A stretch of 64,000 nt of DNA from an uncultured Chloroflexota bacterium (lineage in GTDB: Bacteria; Chloroflexota; Anaerolineae; Anaerolineales; Anaerolineaceae). Positions 42,501 through 51,502 of the stretch are shown in pieces; the stretch's first letter is position 1; every line of letters begins with the position of its first letter. The notes beneath the pieces are model-generated. The model was given only the letters and a program-made list of their open reading frames with translations, did no database searches and was not told where the DNA came from. Position numbers and translations under genes: made by a program. The DNA is taken from contig CADATZ010000015.1 in assembly GCA_902791025.1 (NCBI GenBank), positions 1 to 64,000 on the forward strand, written 5' to 3'.

Positions 42501-43407
42501 AATTCCCGTAATCTTTATTGTAGGACCTACTGCTTCCGGTAAGACTGATGCGGGAATCAGGCTTGCCCGTGCAATTGATGGAGAAGTGGTCTCTGCCGAT
42601 TCCCGTTACCTGTACCGCGGAATGGACATTGGAACCGCTAAACCGGACATGGCGGAACGGCAGGGGATCCCACATTGGCTGATCGATGTTGCCGAGCCGG
42701 ATGAGACCTGGAGCCTTTCGTTGTTCCGTGCAGCGGCTGACGAAGTGATTCGGGATATTCACAGCCGCGGGAAAAAACCGATCATTGTCGGCGGAACCGG
42801 TCAGTATGTGCGCTCGATTCTTGAAGGATGGTCGATTCCTGAAGGAGAACCGGATCACAGGCTGCGGGATGTGCTGGAACAATGGGGAAAAAAAATCGGT
42901 GCGGAAGAACTCCATCGAAAACTTGACCTGCTGGACCCTGAAGCGGCGGCAAACATCCAATGGCAGAATATGCGCCGTACTGTCCGGGCACTGGAAGTGA
43001 TTTTCTCAAGCGGCAAAAAATTTTCTGCCCAGCGAACCGTGAAAGACTCGCCTTATGATGCGCTGATCATCGGCATGAAACGTGATCGGGAAGAGCTGTA
43101 CCGCCGTATTGATATGCGTGTAGATAGAATGATCCAAAATGGACTGGTCGAGGAGACCGCGGGACTGCTCTCAAAGGGGTATTCGGAGGATCTTCCCTCC
43201 ATGTCTGCCATCGGTTATAAGGAAATCTGCGATTACCTTAACAAAAAGTCAAGCCTTGATGAAGCCTCTCAGCTCATCAAGTTCAGAACACACAACTATG
43301 TGCGCCGTCAGGCAAACTGGTTCAAGGCATCCGATCCGGCGATCCATTGGGTTGATCCGGATGATACCGGTGCTATGCTGAGACTTATAAAAACGGGAGA
43401 AAGCTGA
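42481..43407 (+). CDS. miaA: tRNA dimethylallyltransferase
   Basis: 308 residues from ATG 42481; an in-frame TTG at 42460 is a weaker alternative. The P-loop GPTASGKT is at about residue 16. SADSRYLYRGMDIGTAKPD binds substrate, and IPHWLIDV, VGGTGQYVRSILEG and MSAIGYKEICDYL follow family order. The enzyme adds dimethylallyl to A37 of tRNAs reading UNN codons. It overlaps yraN, and its TGA shares a base with the next ATG (TGATG), so the three genes are translationally coupled. Confidence 0.95.
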   Translation: MSQPTIKIPVIFIVGPTASGKTDAGIRLARAIDGEVVSADSRYLYRGMDIGTAKPDMAERQGIPHWLIDVAEPDETWSLSLFRAAADEVIRDIHSRGKKPIIVGGTGQYVRSILEGWSIPEGEPDHRLRDVLEQWGKKIGAEELHRKLDLLDPEAAANIQWQNMRRTVRALEVIFSSGKKFSAQRTVKDSPYDALIIGMKRDREELYRRIDMRVDRMIQNGLVEETAGLLSKGYSEDLPSMSAIGYKEICDYLNKKSSLDEASQLIKFRTHNYVRRQANWFKASDPAIHWVDPDDTGAMLRLIKTGES

Positions 43408-43712
43408 TGTCTGCCAGTTTCATCCGCAAAACTGAAGATTTTGTCTGTGAACACTGCGGCCGTGAGGTGAAAGGCAACGGTTACACCAATCACTGCCCTT
43501 ACTGCCTCTATTCCAAGCATGTGGATATCAGTCCGGGAGACCGGGCAGCGGATTGCGGCGGACTGATGAAACCGGTGGCGGTTGAACTGCGAAAAGGTGA
43601 AAAGATCATCACCCATGAGTGCCTGAAATGCGGATACCGCAAGCCCAATAAATCCGCTCCGGAGGATAATTTCGATGTGATCCTCCGCATCATGGCGGAA
43701 AATTCGCTGTAA
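43407..43712 (+). CDS. RNHCP-domain zinc protein (TNHCP variant)
   Basis: 101 residues. It has FVCEHCGREV, TNHCPYCLYSKHVD, PGDRAADCGGLMKPV and ECLKCGYRKPNK, the Cys/His pattern of the RNHCP domain. The eponymous Arg is Thr here. Two zinc-binding centres are likely (CxxC ... HCPxC and CxxC). Function unknown, but often found near RNA-related genes, as here after miaA. It starts with the ATG overlapping the miaA stop. The transcript probably ends after it, since the GT2 gene has its own promoter. Confidence 0.85.
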   Translation: MSASFIRKTEDFVCEHCGREVKGNGYTNHCPYCLYSKHVDISPGDRAADCGGLMKPVAVELRKGEKIITHECLKCGYRKPNKSAPEDNFDVILRIMAENSL

Positions 43713-43736
43713 GAATCATCATGGGGAAATAGGAAT

Positions 43737-43742
43737 TATAAT
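43737..43742 (+). promoter_or_regulatory. -10 box directly before the GT2 start codon
   Basis: TATAAT (43737-43742), then AAACACC, then the ATG at 43750. Spacing and absence of a ribosome site indicate a leaderless mRNA, as for the genes at 21106 and 39661. No clear -35 is visible. Confidence 0.55.
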
Positions 43743-43749
43743 AAACACC

Positions 43750-44727
43750 ATGAGTACGAAGCGCCTGATTTCCATTGTTGTTCCTGCCTATAACGAAGAA
43801 GAGGCTCTGCCACTGTTTTATGAGCAGCTGTTGGCAGTTCTTGAAGAGCTGCTGGATTCTTATGAGATCATTTTTGTGAATGACGGTTCTTCAGATAAAA
43901 CCGCCGCTATTTTAGATCAGCTTGCCGCGGAAAACCCAGCTGTTCACCCCCTTCATTTCAGCCGAAATTTCGGACATCAGGCAGCCCTTTCGGCTGGTCT
44001 GCAGCATGCAAAAGGTGACTACACTATTTCCATGGACGCTGACGGACAGCATCCGCCAAAATTGATTCCGGAGATGATCCGCCTGGCGGACAGCGGATAC
44101 GATATTGTTCTGACCCAGCGGATCGAAAAGGAAAGCAAATCCTCCTTCAAAAAATGGTCCAGCGAGACTTTCTATAAGATTTTGAACAAAGTCAGCGATA
44201 CACAAACGCTCCCCGGCGGCGCGGATTTCCGGCTGATGAACCGGGAGTCTCTGAATGCGTTGATTTCCCTGCCGGAGTTTCATAGATTCTTGCGTGGCAT
44301 GGTTTCCTGGATCGGTTTCCGTTCCATTATTTTGCCCTTTGAGGCCCCGGAGCGGCTTGCCGGGAAGACAAAATATTCCTTAAAGAAAATGGTACGACTG
44401 GCTTCTGACGCGGTTTTTTCATTTTCGATGCTTCCGCTGTATATTGGCTTGTCGACAGGTGCACTCTTCTTCGTGCTTGCCCTGATCGAAGCGATTTATG
44501 TGCTCAGTTTCTGGATCAGCGGGAACAGTGATAAGCTGGCACCGGGATGGAGTTCATTGATGTTTATGATGCTCATCATCGGTGCAGTACTGATGATCAT
44601 CATGGGGTTTATCGGCGTTTATGTCGGTTATATATTCCAGGAGGTCAAGCACCGGCCGGTTTATATTCTCAGAAATCAGGATTCAGGGTCCAGGGTTCAG
44701 GAGTCAGAGAAGGATACAGAGAAGTAG
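43750..44727 (+). CDS. Family 2 glycosyltransferase with two C-terminal TM helices
   Basis: 325 residues. GT-A motifs include the start ISIVVPAYNEEEALPLFYEQ, NDGSSD, and SMDADGQHPP carrying the DxD-like site. RNFGHQAALSAGLQHAKGDY and GADFRLMN follow the polyprenyl-phosphate glycosyltransferase (DPM/GtrB-like) pattern. Two TM helices (about 230-255 and 270-295) anchor it. It probably charges undecaprenyl phosphate with a sugar for export. The last ~16 residues (NQDSGSRVQESEKDTEK) are encoded by CAGGATTCAGGG-type repeat DNA and are not part of the family. Likely leaderless. Confidence 0.85.
   Translation: MSTKRLISIVVPAYNEEEALPLFYEQLLAVLEELLDSYEIIFVNDGSSDKTAAILDQLAAENPAVHPLHFSRNFGHQAALSAGLQHAKGDYTISMDADGQHPPKLIPEMIRLADSGYDIVLTQRIEKESKSSFKKWSSETFYKILNKVSDTQTLPGGADFRLMNRESLNALISLPEFHRFLRGMVSWIGFRSIILPFEAPERLAGKTKYSLKKMVRLASDAVFSFSMLPLYIGLSTGALFFVLALIEAIYVLSFWISGNSDKLAPGWSSLMFMMLIIGAVLMIIMGFIGVYVGYIFQEVKHRPVYILRNQDSGSRVQESEKDTEK
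44677..44727. repeat. CAGGATTCAGG word repeats forming the 3' end of a gene
   Basis: ATCAGGATTCAGGGTCCAGG then GTTCAGGAGTCAGAG. Same word family as 5550-5578. It is translated as the C-terminal tail of the GT2 protein. Confidence 0.8.
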
Positions 44728-44778
44728 TATGATACCTGGGATTTATTTTACTGCTGACAGGATCATGTGAGGATACAG

Positions 44779-45918
44779 ATGAAAGAGAAATCGATAAAAA
44801 AAACACAGGAGAAGATAAAACGCGGCGGGAGAGTCGGCTATTTTTTTACACAAGTCGTCATCATCCTTTTGCTTATATTTATCGTTTTTCATTGTGTCAT
44901 GATGGTTTTGACATTAATAGATGAGATCTATGTGTCAAGATTCAGCTGGATATATGAACACAACAGCCTTTACCGTTTGATCACATCTGAAGAATTCAGC
45001 AAGATTTTCAGGTTTGGTGATAAAAACCTGCTGGATGAGATGCAGCCGAAATATCGGGCCTTGATTGGCATTTTTGCTTCTCTGCTTACCTGGCTTGTAC
45101 TTCTCTTTTTTACCCGTATGGCGGGACAATTTTTCAAACATCTCGCAGAGGGTGGGCGGCCTTTCAACGTGCGGTTTGCAAAAAAGATGAGGTATTCCGC
45201 CTTTTCATTTATCCTGTTGGTACTATATAATCCTCTGCTGGGGATCATCTCCTTTGCTCTGGTCATTTTCTTCTCCTATATCATGGAGTACGGCGGATAT
45301 ATTCAGGAGCAGGCGGACGAGACCAACCGCATTCAGGAAGAGATCATTTTCTCTTTTGCGGAAATCACGGAAAATAAATCCGGCCAGACCGGGCAGCATA
45401 TCAAGCGTGTCTCGGAGTATTCCCGAATTTTGGCAGAGCAAATGGGGCTGGATCCGGAACGTTGTGATCAGATTCGTATAGCCTCTACAATGCATGATGT
45501 CGGAAAGCTGATGATTCCTTCGGAAATTCTGGATAAACCTGGAAAACTCACAGATGAGGAATATGCTGTCATCAAAACGCATACGACCTATGGCGGTCAG
45601 CTGTTGGAAAATGTAGAAGGAGACGAGCTGAAGCTGTCCCGTACGATCGCTCTTCAGCATCACGAGCGTTATGATGGCCGCGGGTATCCGGCACAGCTTG
45701 ATGCGGAAAATATCAGCCTCGAAGGAAGGATCGTTTCTGTTGCGGACGTTTACGATGCCCTGACTTCCCGGCGCAGCTACAAGGACGCCTGGAGTGAGGA
45801 AGACGCTTATCGGGAGATCCTCAAGGGGAAAGGTACTCAGTTTGATCCGCAGGTCGTGGATGCCTTTGAAGCTGCTCACGATAAGATTCTGGAAGTTCGA
45901 AAAAAATTCGCTGACTGA
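44779..45918 (+). CDS. Membrane HD-GYP phosphodiesterase
   Basis: 379 residues from ATG 44779 (GTGAGGAT upstream). Three or four TM segments occupy the N-terminal ~190 residues. The HD-GYP domain follows from about 200: GQTGQHIKRVSEYSRILAEQ, IASTMHDVGKLMIPSEIL, KTHTTYGGQLL and LQHHERYDGRGYPAQL, with the HD and GYP signatures intact. It probably hydrolyses cyclic di-GMP and is the natural counterpart of the GGDEF protein at 22687. It has no separate sensory domain beyond the membrane part. gatC follows after 15 bases. Confidence 0.9.
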   Translation: MKEKSIKKTQEKIKRGGRVGYFFTQVVIILLLIFIVFHCVMMVLTLIDEIYVSRFSWIYEHNSLYRLITSEEFSKIFRFGDKNLLDEMQPKYRALIGIFASLLTWLVLLFFTRMAGQFFKHLAEGGRPFNVRFAKKMRYSAFSFILLVLYNPLLGIISFALVIFFSYIMEYGGYIQEQADETNRIQEEIIFSFAEITENKSGQTGQHIKRVSEYSRILAEQMGLDPERCDQIRIASTMHDVGKLMIPSEILDKPGKLTDEEYAVIKTHTTYGGQLLENVEGDELKLSRTIALQHHERYDGRGYPAQLDAENISLEGRIVSVADVYDALTSRRSYKDAWSEEDAYREILKGKGTQFDPQVVDAFEAAHDKILEVRKKFAD

Positions 45919-45933
45919 TGGTGAATAAGGCAT

Positions 45934-46269
45934 ATGAAAAAACAAATGCCGGAAGACTTAATTGAAAAATCCCTGTTTGCTGAACTTGTACAGACAGCTG
46001 CGATTGACCTGCTCCCGAATGAGGCGGAGACTTTGTGTGAGGAGTTGAACGGTCAGATGGAGATCATCCGGCAGTTGGAAGCTATCCCGCTGGATGGAAA
46101 CATTTCCCCTGTGATTCACGGTAATCCCTATCCATTTGATATACGCTGCGGGTTGCGGCAGGATGAATGGATCCCCTTTGCTGATCCGCAGTCGATAATT
46201 TCTCAGGCACCTTTTTCAAAGGATAACTTCATCGTTTCACCGGATGTACCACATCAGAGGATCGGATGA
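45934..46269 (+). CDS. gatC: Asp/Glu-tRNA amidotransferase subunit C-like
   Basis: 111 residues. The N-terminal helices (LVQTAAIDLLPNEAETLCEE and NGQMEIIRQLEAIPLDG) follow the GatC pattern, and the C-terminal belt wraps GatA in the complex. The sequence is divergent but position decides it: its stop overlaps the gatA start by 4 bases (ATGA). GatC stabilises GatA in the GatCAB complex that amidates Glu-tRNA(Gln) and Asp-tRNA(Asn). Confidence 0.8.
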   Translation: MKKQMPEDLIEKSLFAELVQTAAIDLLPNEAETLCEELNGQMEIIRQLEAIPLDGNISPVIHGNPYPFDIRCGLRQDEWIPFADPQSIISQAPFSKDNFIVSPDVPHQRIG

Positions 46270-47846
46270 ACAGAGAATTTGTCCGGCTTACGGCTTTTGA
46301 ACAGGCGCAGCTGATTCGTACAAAGCAGATTTCTGCATCGGAACTGCTGAAGGCTTCTCTTGTTCAAATGGAACAGGTGGAACCGCTTACCCATGCTTTT
46401 GTGACGATCTGTGAAAAGGAAGCCAAAGAAAAAGCCCGGGCGGTTGACAAAAAAATCGCTGCCGGTGAGCCGGTCGGTCCTCTTGCGGGGGTTCCTTATT
46501 CCGCAAAAGACCTGTTCTGCACCCGTGGAATTCAAACTACAGGCGGGTCGGGAATCCTGAGCGGCTGGCTTCCGCCTTATGATGCTGCTGCTATTGAAAG
46601 AATGAATCAAGCCGATGCTGTTTTGATCGGAAAAACCAATTGCGATGAGTTCGGGATGGGCGGGACGAATGAGAACTCAGCCTTTCAGCCCTGTCCACGC
46701 AATCCGTATGATTCGGAACGAGTGGCGGGCGGTTCATCGGGTGGTTCGGCTGCTGCTGTGGCTACGTATGAGGGAACTGTTTCATTGGGTACCGATACCG
46801 GCGGTTCGATCCGGGAACCGGCTGCCTTTTGCGGTGTAGTGGGATTGAAGCCGACTTACGGACGCGTGTCCCGCTGGGGAACACTTGCCTTTGCCTCTTC
46901 CATGGATACCGTCGGACCAATCACTCGCTCAGTGAGAGACGCGGCGCTGATGATGAATGTTCTGGCCGGGTTTGATCCGCGTGACAATGTGACCGGACGG
47001 GTATCAGTTCCGGATTATATTTCTGAGATGAAGAAAGAAATCAAAGGCTTGCGGGTCGGAATTTCACCCGATTTTCTCAAAGTTGCTGTTTTGGCGTCTG
47101 ATGGCAGTATTGAGGATCATCCGATTGAGCCGGAAATTACTGCTGCAGTTATGCGGACAGCGGAAATTTTGCGATCCGCTGGTGCTGAGGTTATCACAGA
47201 TGTTCCCATGCTGAACACAAAATATTCCGTTCCTGCCTATTTTGTGATTTCCCGCATTGAGGCATATTCCAATCTGCAGCGCTATGACGGATTGAAATAC
47301 GGCAGACCGTCGCAAAACCATCCTGTAGATATGTATGATCTTTTCGCGAAATCACGGGAAGACGGGTTCGGACATGAAGTAAAACTGCGAATCCTGACAG
47401 GGCTGTTTATGAGCCGGAAGGATTTTTATGAAAAATACTACCTGCGCGCACAGCGTGCGCGTGCGCTGATTCGCAGTGATTACGACCGAATCTTTGATCC
47501 GATGGGTGATTATCGTTTGGATGTGCTGCTGACGCCATCTACACCGCTTCCGGCATTTCGTTTTGACAGGAAGGGCTGTGATCCGGTTCTGATCCAGTAT
47601 GCCGATATGTTCACCTCTCCGATGAACTTTGCAGGCCTTCCCGGTATCTCGCTGCCAGCAGGGAAAACATCAGACGGGCTGCCGATCGGTGTACAGTTCG
47701 TCGGATATGATTACTGTGAGTCAAAAATTCTGCGCGCTGCGTACATCGCAGAACAAACAGGGACTGTTGCCGAAGGCGACTGTCCCGAAAGGTGTTCGGA
47801 ATTGGATATGGGACAGTCGCCTTTCGGCAACAGTCCCTGTTTGTGA
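46266..47846 (+). CDS. gatA: Asp/Glu-tRNA amidotransferase subunit A, with repeat-derived tail
   Basis: 526 residues. The Ser-cisSer-Lys triad is readable: Lys81 (YSAKDLF), Ser157 (GGSSGGSAAA) and Ser181 (GTDTGGSIREPA). It generates ammonia from Gln for transamidation. Homology continues to AAYIAEQ near residue 497. The last 30 residues (GTVAEGDCPERCSELDMGQS and on, ending NSPCL) are encoded by a near-perfect inverted repeat that also provides the stop. Normal GatA ends about 10-20 residues after this point, so the repeat has replaced the natural C-terminus. The core enzyme is intact and probably active. Confidence 0.95.
   Translation: MNREFVRLTAFEQAQLIRTKQISASELLKASLVQMEQVEPLTHAFVTICEKEAKEKARAVDKKIAAGEPVGPLAGVPYSAKDLFCTRGIQTTGGSGILSGWLPPYDAAAIERMNQADAVLIGKTNCDEFGMGGTNENSAFQPCPRNPYDSERVAGGSSGGSAAAVATYEGTVSLGTDTGGSIREPAAFCGVVGLKPTYGRVSRWGTLAFASSMDTVGPITRSVRDAALMMNVLAGFDPRDNVTGRVSVPDYISEMKKEIKGLRVGISPDFLKVAVLASDGSIEDHPIEPEITAAVMRTAEILRSAGAEVITDVPMLNTKYSVPAYFVISRIEAYSNLQRYDGLKYGRPSQNHPVDMYDLFAKSREDGFGHEVKLRILTGLFMSRKDFYEKYYLRAQRARALIRSDYDRIFDPMGDYRLDVLLTPSTPLPAFRFDRKGCDPVLIQYADMFTSPMNFAGLPGISLPAGKTSDGLPIGVQFVGYDYCESKILRAAYIAEQTGTVAEGDCPERCSELDMGQSPFGNSPCL
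47755..47842. repeat. GGGACTGTTGCC palindrome inserted in the gatA 3' end
   Basis: The left arm (47755-47786, AAACAGGGACTGTTGCCGAA and on) pairs with the right arm (47810-47842, ending TTCGGCAACAGTCCCTGTTT). The arms differ by only one inserted base over 33. The loop is 23 bp. A related element lies after the tRNA at 62974. It is the only long inverted repeat inside a conserved gene here. Confidence 0.9.
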
Positions 47847-47857
47847 GGATGGTTTAA

Positions 47858-49288
47858 ATGGACTATATCGCAACGATTGGACTGGAGACCCACATCCAGC
47901 TGAACACAAAAACAAAAGCCTTCTGCTCCTGCAAAGCTGACTCTTGGAATGAACCGCCTAACAGCAACATTTGCCCGGTCTGTACCGGACAGCCCGGTGC
48001 TTTACCCTCGACTAATGCGGAAATGGTCCATAAGGCTGTTCTGCTGTGTCATGCTGTCCATGCGGAAATCAACGCTGTATCCTTTTTTGACCGCAAAATT
48101 TATCTATATGCTGATATGCCCGGCGGTTATCAGGTTACGCAGAATGGTCAGCCTATCGGTGTTGGCGGGTATCTGGATGTTGAGATGGAGGATGGACGGG
48201 TGAACCGTGTACGGATCGACAATCTGCACATGGAAGAGGATGCCGGAAAAACCCGGAATGATAACGGAATCCGCCTTATCGACCTTAACCGCAGCGGGGT
48301 TCCTTTGGTGGAGATGGTCACGAAACCCGATTTGCATACCGCGGATGAAGCGGCGGCTTATCTGATCCGGCTGCGGAGGCTGGTTCGTTGGATCGGTGTG
48401 TCTGAAGGAAATATGGAAAAAGCACAGCTGCGCTGTGACGCGAATGTGTCTGTTGCTCCTGTCGGTTCTGATACATCCGGACGCAAATGCGAGATCAAAA
48501 ATATCAACTCCATCGATGCCGTCCGCAGGGCTATTACCTCCGAAATTGAGCGGCAGATCGGTGAACTGAAAGCGGGACGGGCGGTGGACCAATGGACTAT
48601 CGAATGGGACAATGACGCCAAAGAGCTGCGCAAGATGCGTTCCAAGGAAAACGCGGTGGATTATCGCTTTTTCCGCGAACCAAATCTGATGCCGGTAGTT
48701 CTTTCTCCGGAGCAGATCAGAGACTGGAGAGAAGAGCTTCCCGAGATGCCATGGGCTCGTAAACAGCGGTTTATTACTGATTACGGATTGCCGGCTTATG
48801 ATGCGGGGATCCTGACAGCGGAACGCGATCTTTCTGATTATTTTGAAGAAACTTTTCGGTTTTATGGAGAAGATCCTAAAAAGGTCTCTAACTGGATGAT
48901 GAACGAGCTGGTGCGCCTGATCAATGACAGCGGTATCGCTGCATCAGCACTGAAGATTCGTCCGAAACATCTCGCGAAGATCATTCAGATGATCGATGGG
49001 GAGAGGGTCACACCGGCCGTGGGTAAAGAGTTGATCAATCTTGTACAGGAGAGCGGCAAACCGCCTTCATTGATCGCAGAGGAGCGAAACCTCATTATGG
49101 TCAGTGATGAAACTGCCATCCGTGAGATTTGTGAAAAAATCATTAGTGCAAGCCCGAAGGAAACAGCTGCCTATCGTGCCGGGAAGGAAACGCTGCTCGG
49201 CTGGTTTACCGGTCAGGTGATGCGGGAAACCAAAGGCAAGGCCGACGCAAAACTTGCCGGAAAAATATTAAAACAAATGCTTGAATGA
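47858..49288 (+). CDS. gatB: Asp/Glu-tRNA amidotransferase subunit B
   Basis: 476 residues. The start (MDYIATIGLETHIQLNTKTK) carries the canonical GLExHxQLxTxTK, followed by NICPVCTGQPGALP with zinc-type Cys residues, YADMPGGYQVTQ, and the GatB/YqeY tail domain (about 330-475). GatB binds ATP and the misacylated tRNA and performs the kinase and amidation step. AGGA lies just before the ATG, 11 bases after the gatA stop. lpdA starts 20 bases downstream. Confidence 0.95.
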   Translation: MDYIATIGLETHIQLNTKTKAFCSCKADSWNEPPNSNICPVCTGQPGALPSTNAEMVHKAVLLCHAVHAEINAVSFFDRKIYLYADMPGGYQVTQNGQPIGVGGYLDVEMEDGRVNRVRIDNLHMEEDAGKTRNDNGIRLIDLNRSGVPLVEMVTKPDLHTADEAAAYLIRLRRLVRWIGVSEGNMEKAQLRCDANVSVAPVGSDTSGRKCEIKNINSIDAVRRAITSEIERQIGELKAGRAVDQWTIEWDNDAKELRKMRSKENAVDYRFFREPNLMPVVLSPEQIRDWREELPEMPWARKQRFITDYGLPAYDAGILTAERDLSDYFEETFRFYGEDPKKVSNWMMNELVRLINDSGIAASALKIRPKHLAKIIQMIDGERVTPAVGKELINLVQESGKPPSLIAEERNLIMVSDETAIREICEKIISASPKETAAYRAGKETLLGWFTGQVMRETKGKADAKLAGKILKQMLE

Positions 49289-49307
49289 GACATGGGGAGA
49301 AGAAGAT

Positions 49308-50684
49308 ATGAAAGAATATGATGTGATCGTAATCGGTGCAGGCCCGGGAGGTTATACCGCGGCTTTGCAGACAGCGAAAAATGGATTGAAAACAGCGGTT
49401 ATTGAAAAAGATAGCCTGGGTGGTGTGTGCCTGAATGTGGGCTGTATTCCTTCAAAATCGCTTTTGAAAAATGCCGAGTTGGCGCGGACATTGCGCAAGG
49501 ACAGCAAAACCTTCGGTATTTCCTGCGAAAACCTGAATCTGGATTACACGGCCGCGGTGGAGCGCTCGCGGAAGGTTTCCAAAAGGCTCAATCAGGGTGT
49601 GGCTTTTCTCCTGAAAAATGCCGATGTGGATGTTTATTTCGGGACGGCTGCGTTTGTTGATCCGCATACGATCCATGTGGACATGAATGACGGAACGGAA
49701 GAAGATTTTTCTGCTGCTTCCATCATTATTGCCTGCGGGACGAAACCGGTGGAAATTCCCGGAATGCTGCCGGATGGCGAAAATATACTGAACTACCGTC
49801 AGGCAATTTTACAGACAAAACTGCCACAGCGGGTCGTTATTATTGGCGGTGGTGCGATTGGTGTTGAATTTGCGACGGTCTGGAACGGATACGGTGCGGC
49901 GGTGACGATCGTGGAAATGCAGGGCCATCTGCTGCCAAACGAAGATGCGGAAGCCGGTGCGGAATTGGAGCGTTCTTTCAAAAAGCAGGGAATCAAAATC
50001 AAAACAGGAACGGCACTTTGCGGCGTGGACAAAACTGATGAGGGGGTAATCGTCCATTTGAAACAGGATGATAAAGAAAGCACTATTGAGGCGGATCAGG
50101 TGGTGATCGTGGTCGGGTTCCGTTCCAATGCACCGGAGCTGGGTCTTGAAAAGACCGGTGTGGCTCTTACATCCCGCGGTTGGATCGAGACGGATGAAAT
50201 GTGTCATACATCTGTTCCGCATATTTATGCGATTGGCGATGTCGCGGGAAAGGTGCTGTTGGCTCATACCGCGGAGGCGATGGGGAGAATGGTCGGTGAT
50301 CTGATCGCCGGGAAGAATCCTGCTCCGCTGCGCTATGATCTCATGCCGCATGCAACTTATTCTCATCCGCAGGTAGCCTCCTTTGGTTATACGGAAGAAA
50401 GTGCGAAGGCTGCGGGTGTGGCTTACAAAACCGGGAAAGCTGCTTTTATCGCTAACGGGAAGGCGTTGGGACTCGGTGAAAATGAAGGCTGGGTCAAGCT
50501 GATCATGGATGCTCAGACTGATGTCATTATTGGTGCGGTGCTGGTGGGTCCGGAGGTCAGTGAACTGCTGCCGGAGCTCTCGCTTGCTGCTGCTCATGGT
50601 ATGACTGCCCGCGATATCGCGCTGAACGTCCATGCCCATCCCACACTTTCGGAAGTGATCATGGAAGCGGCGATGGAAATATAA
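49308..50684 (+). CDS. lpdA: Dihydrolipoyl dehydrogenase
   Basis: 458 residues from ATG 49308 (GGGGAGAAG upstream). It has FAD-binding VIVIGAGPGGYTAA, the redox disulfide GGVCLNVGCIPSKSL, the NAD-binding VVIIGGGAIGVEFA, the second FAD motif VPHIYAIGDVAG, and the C-terminal catalytic His region HAHPTLSEV. It re-oxidises lipoyl groups of 2-oxoacid dehydrogenase or glycine-cleavage complexes. No E1/E2 or gcv genes are next to it. Its TAA is followed at once by AATGCAGATGTAAGAATGAAGA-type repeat words. Confidence 0.95.
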   Translation: MKEYDVIVIGAGPGGYTAALQTAKNGLKTAVIEKDSLGGVCLNVGCIPSKSLLKNAELARTLRKDSKTFGISCENLNLDYTAAVERSRKVSKRLNQGVAFLLKNADVDVYFGTAAFVDPHTIHVDMNDGTEEDFSAASIIIACGTKPVEIPGMLPDGENILNYRQAILQTKLPQRVVIIGGGAIGVEFATVWNGYGAAVTIVEMQGHLLPNEDAEAGAELERSFKKQGIKIKTGTALCGVDKTDEGVIVHLKQDDKESTIEADQVVIVVGFRSNAPELGLEKTGVALTSRGWIETDEMCHTSVPHIYAIGDVAGKVLLAHTAEAMGRMVGDLIAGKNPAPLRYDLMPHATYSHPQVASFGYTEESAKAAGVAYKTGKAAFIANGKALGLGENEGWVKLIMDAQTDVIIGAVLVGPEVSELLPELSLAAAHGMTARDIALNVHAHPTLSEVIMEAAMEI

Positions 50685-50687
50685 AAT

Positions 50688-50715
50688 GCAGATGTAAGAA
50701 TGAAGAAGTAAGATT
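50688..50715. repeat. GAATGAAGAAGTAAG words after the lpdA stop
   Basis: GATGTAAGAATGAAGAAG then TAAG begins about 6 bases after the lpdA TAA. It matches GAAGAAGTAAGAATGAAG at the right edge of the window. Confidence 0.6.
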
Positions 50716-50839
50716 TTTCCCGGTTATTTTTAATATGAGCTGCCGTTTTTTTACTTTTTTATGATAATATTAAATAGATTATATCTGTTCAGTATTCAGC
50801 AGTGCCGCGGGCAATTAATTATCATAGAGAGGAATATTT

Positions 50840-51442
50840 ATGAATAAAAGAGTTTTTGTTTTATTTTCCTTCTTTTTGGCAGTTATGCTTTTTGCTGTCG
50901 GGCACTGTCTGGCAGCGGATGAATTTCAGCAGGGTATCAGAACCGAGAAATCTTACATAAATGAGAGTATCGGTATTCGTATCGATCTGGATGAAAATTA
51001 TGTAATGGCTACCGATGAAGATTTACAGACAATGATGGGGCTTGGAGCTGAAGTACTGGAAGTGGATAAAAAATTGCTGGATATTGCGAAAATAACAACG
51101 ATTTATGATATGATGGCGGCAAATCCGGCGGATGGCAGTTCTGTTATGGTAATGGCTGAAAAGGTGATGCTTTCAAGCATGACAATGGATCAGTACATGT
51201 CTGCTTTGTTATCCCAGTTTAAGAAATTAGGTGCAGATGCGGAAATCGATGAACCGATTGAATTTTGCGGCCATAATTGGCAAACGATCTTTTATGAAAT
51301 CAACACATCAGGTGTAAATGCTATGGCTGTCTCTTATCTGGACAGAATCGGTGATCGAGTCGTAATGATTCAGTTCTCCGGTACGTCAGAAGAGTCATTA
51401 CTAAATGCAGTCGATCTCGTGAGCTGTACGAGTATTGATTGA
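50840..51442 (+). CDS. Secreted protein of unknown function
   Basis: 200 residues with a signal peptide (MNKRVFVLFSFFLAVMLFAV, cleavage near CLA-ADE at about 26). The mature part (NESIGIRIDLDENYVMATDE, MAEKVMLSSMTMDQYMSALL, CGHNWQTIFYEI) resembles small extracellular proteins of clostridia and Anaerolineae that lack a named family. Two Cys may form a disulfide. AGAGAGGAAT lies upstream of the ATG. It is monocistronic, with a terminator after its stop. Confidence 0.65.
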   Translation: MNKRVFVLFSFFLAVMLFAVGHCLAADEFQQGIRTEKSYINESIGIRIDLDENYVMATDEDLQTMMGLGAEVLEVDKKLLDIAKITTIYDMMAANPADGSSVMVMAEKVMLSSMTMDQYMSALLSQFKKLGADAEIDEPIEFCGHNWQTIFYEINTSGVNAMAVSYLDRIGDRVVMIQFSGTSEESLLNAVDLVSCTSID

Positions 51443-51462
51443 TAGAATTTTGCGGAAAAACG

Positions 51463-51502
51463 AGAACAGGCTCCTTTTGGTGAAAAAGAAGGAGCCTGTT
51501 CC
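51463..51502 (+). terminator. Hairpin terminator after the secreted-protein gene
   Basis: GAACAGGCTCCTT (51464-51476) pairs with AAGGAGCCTGTTC (51489-51501), a 13-bp stem over a 12-base loop, followed by a short T-rich stretch (CTCATTTTC). Confidence 0.75.
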
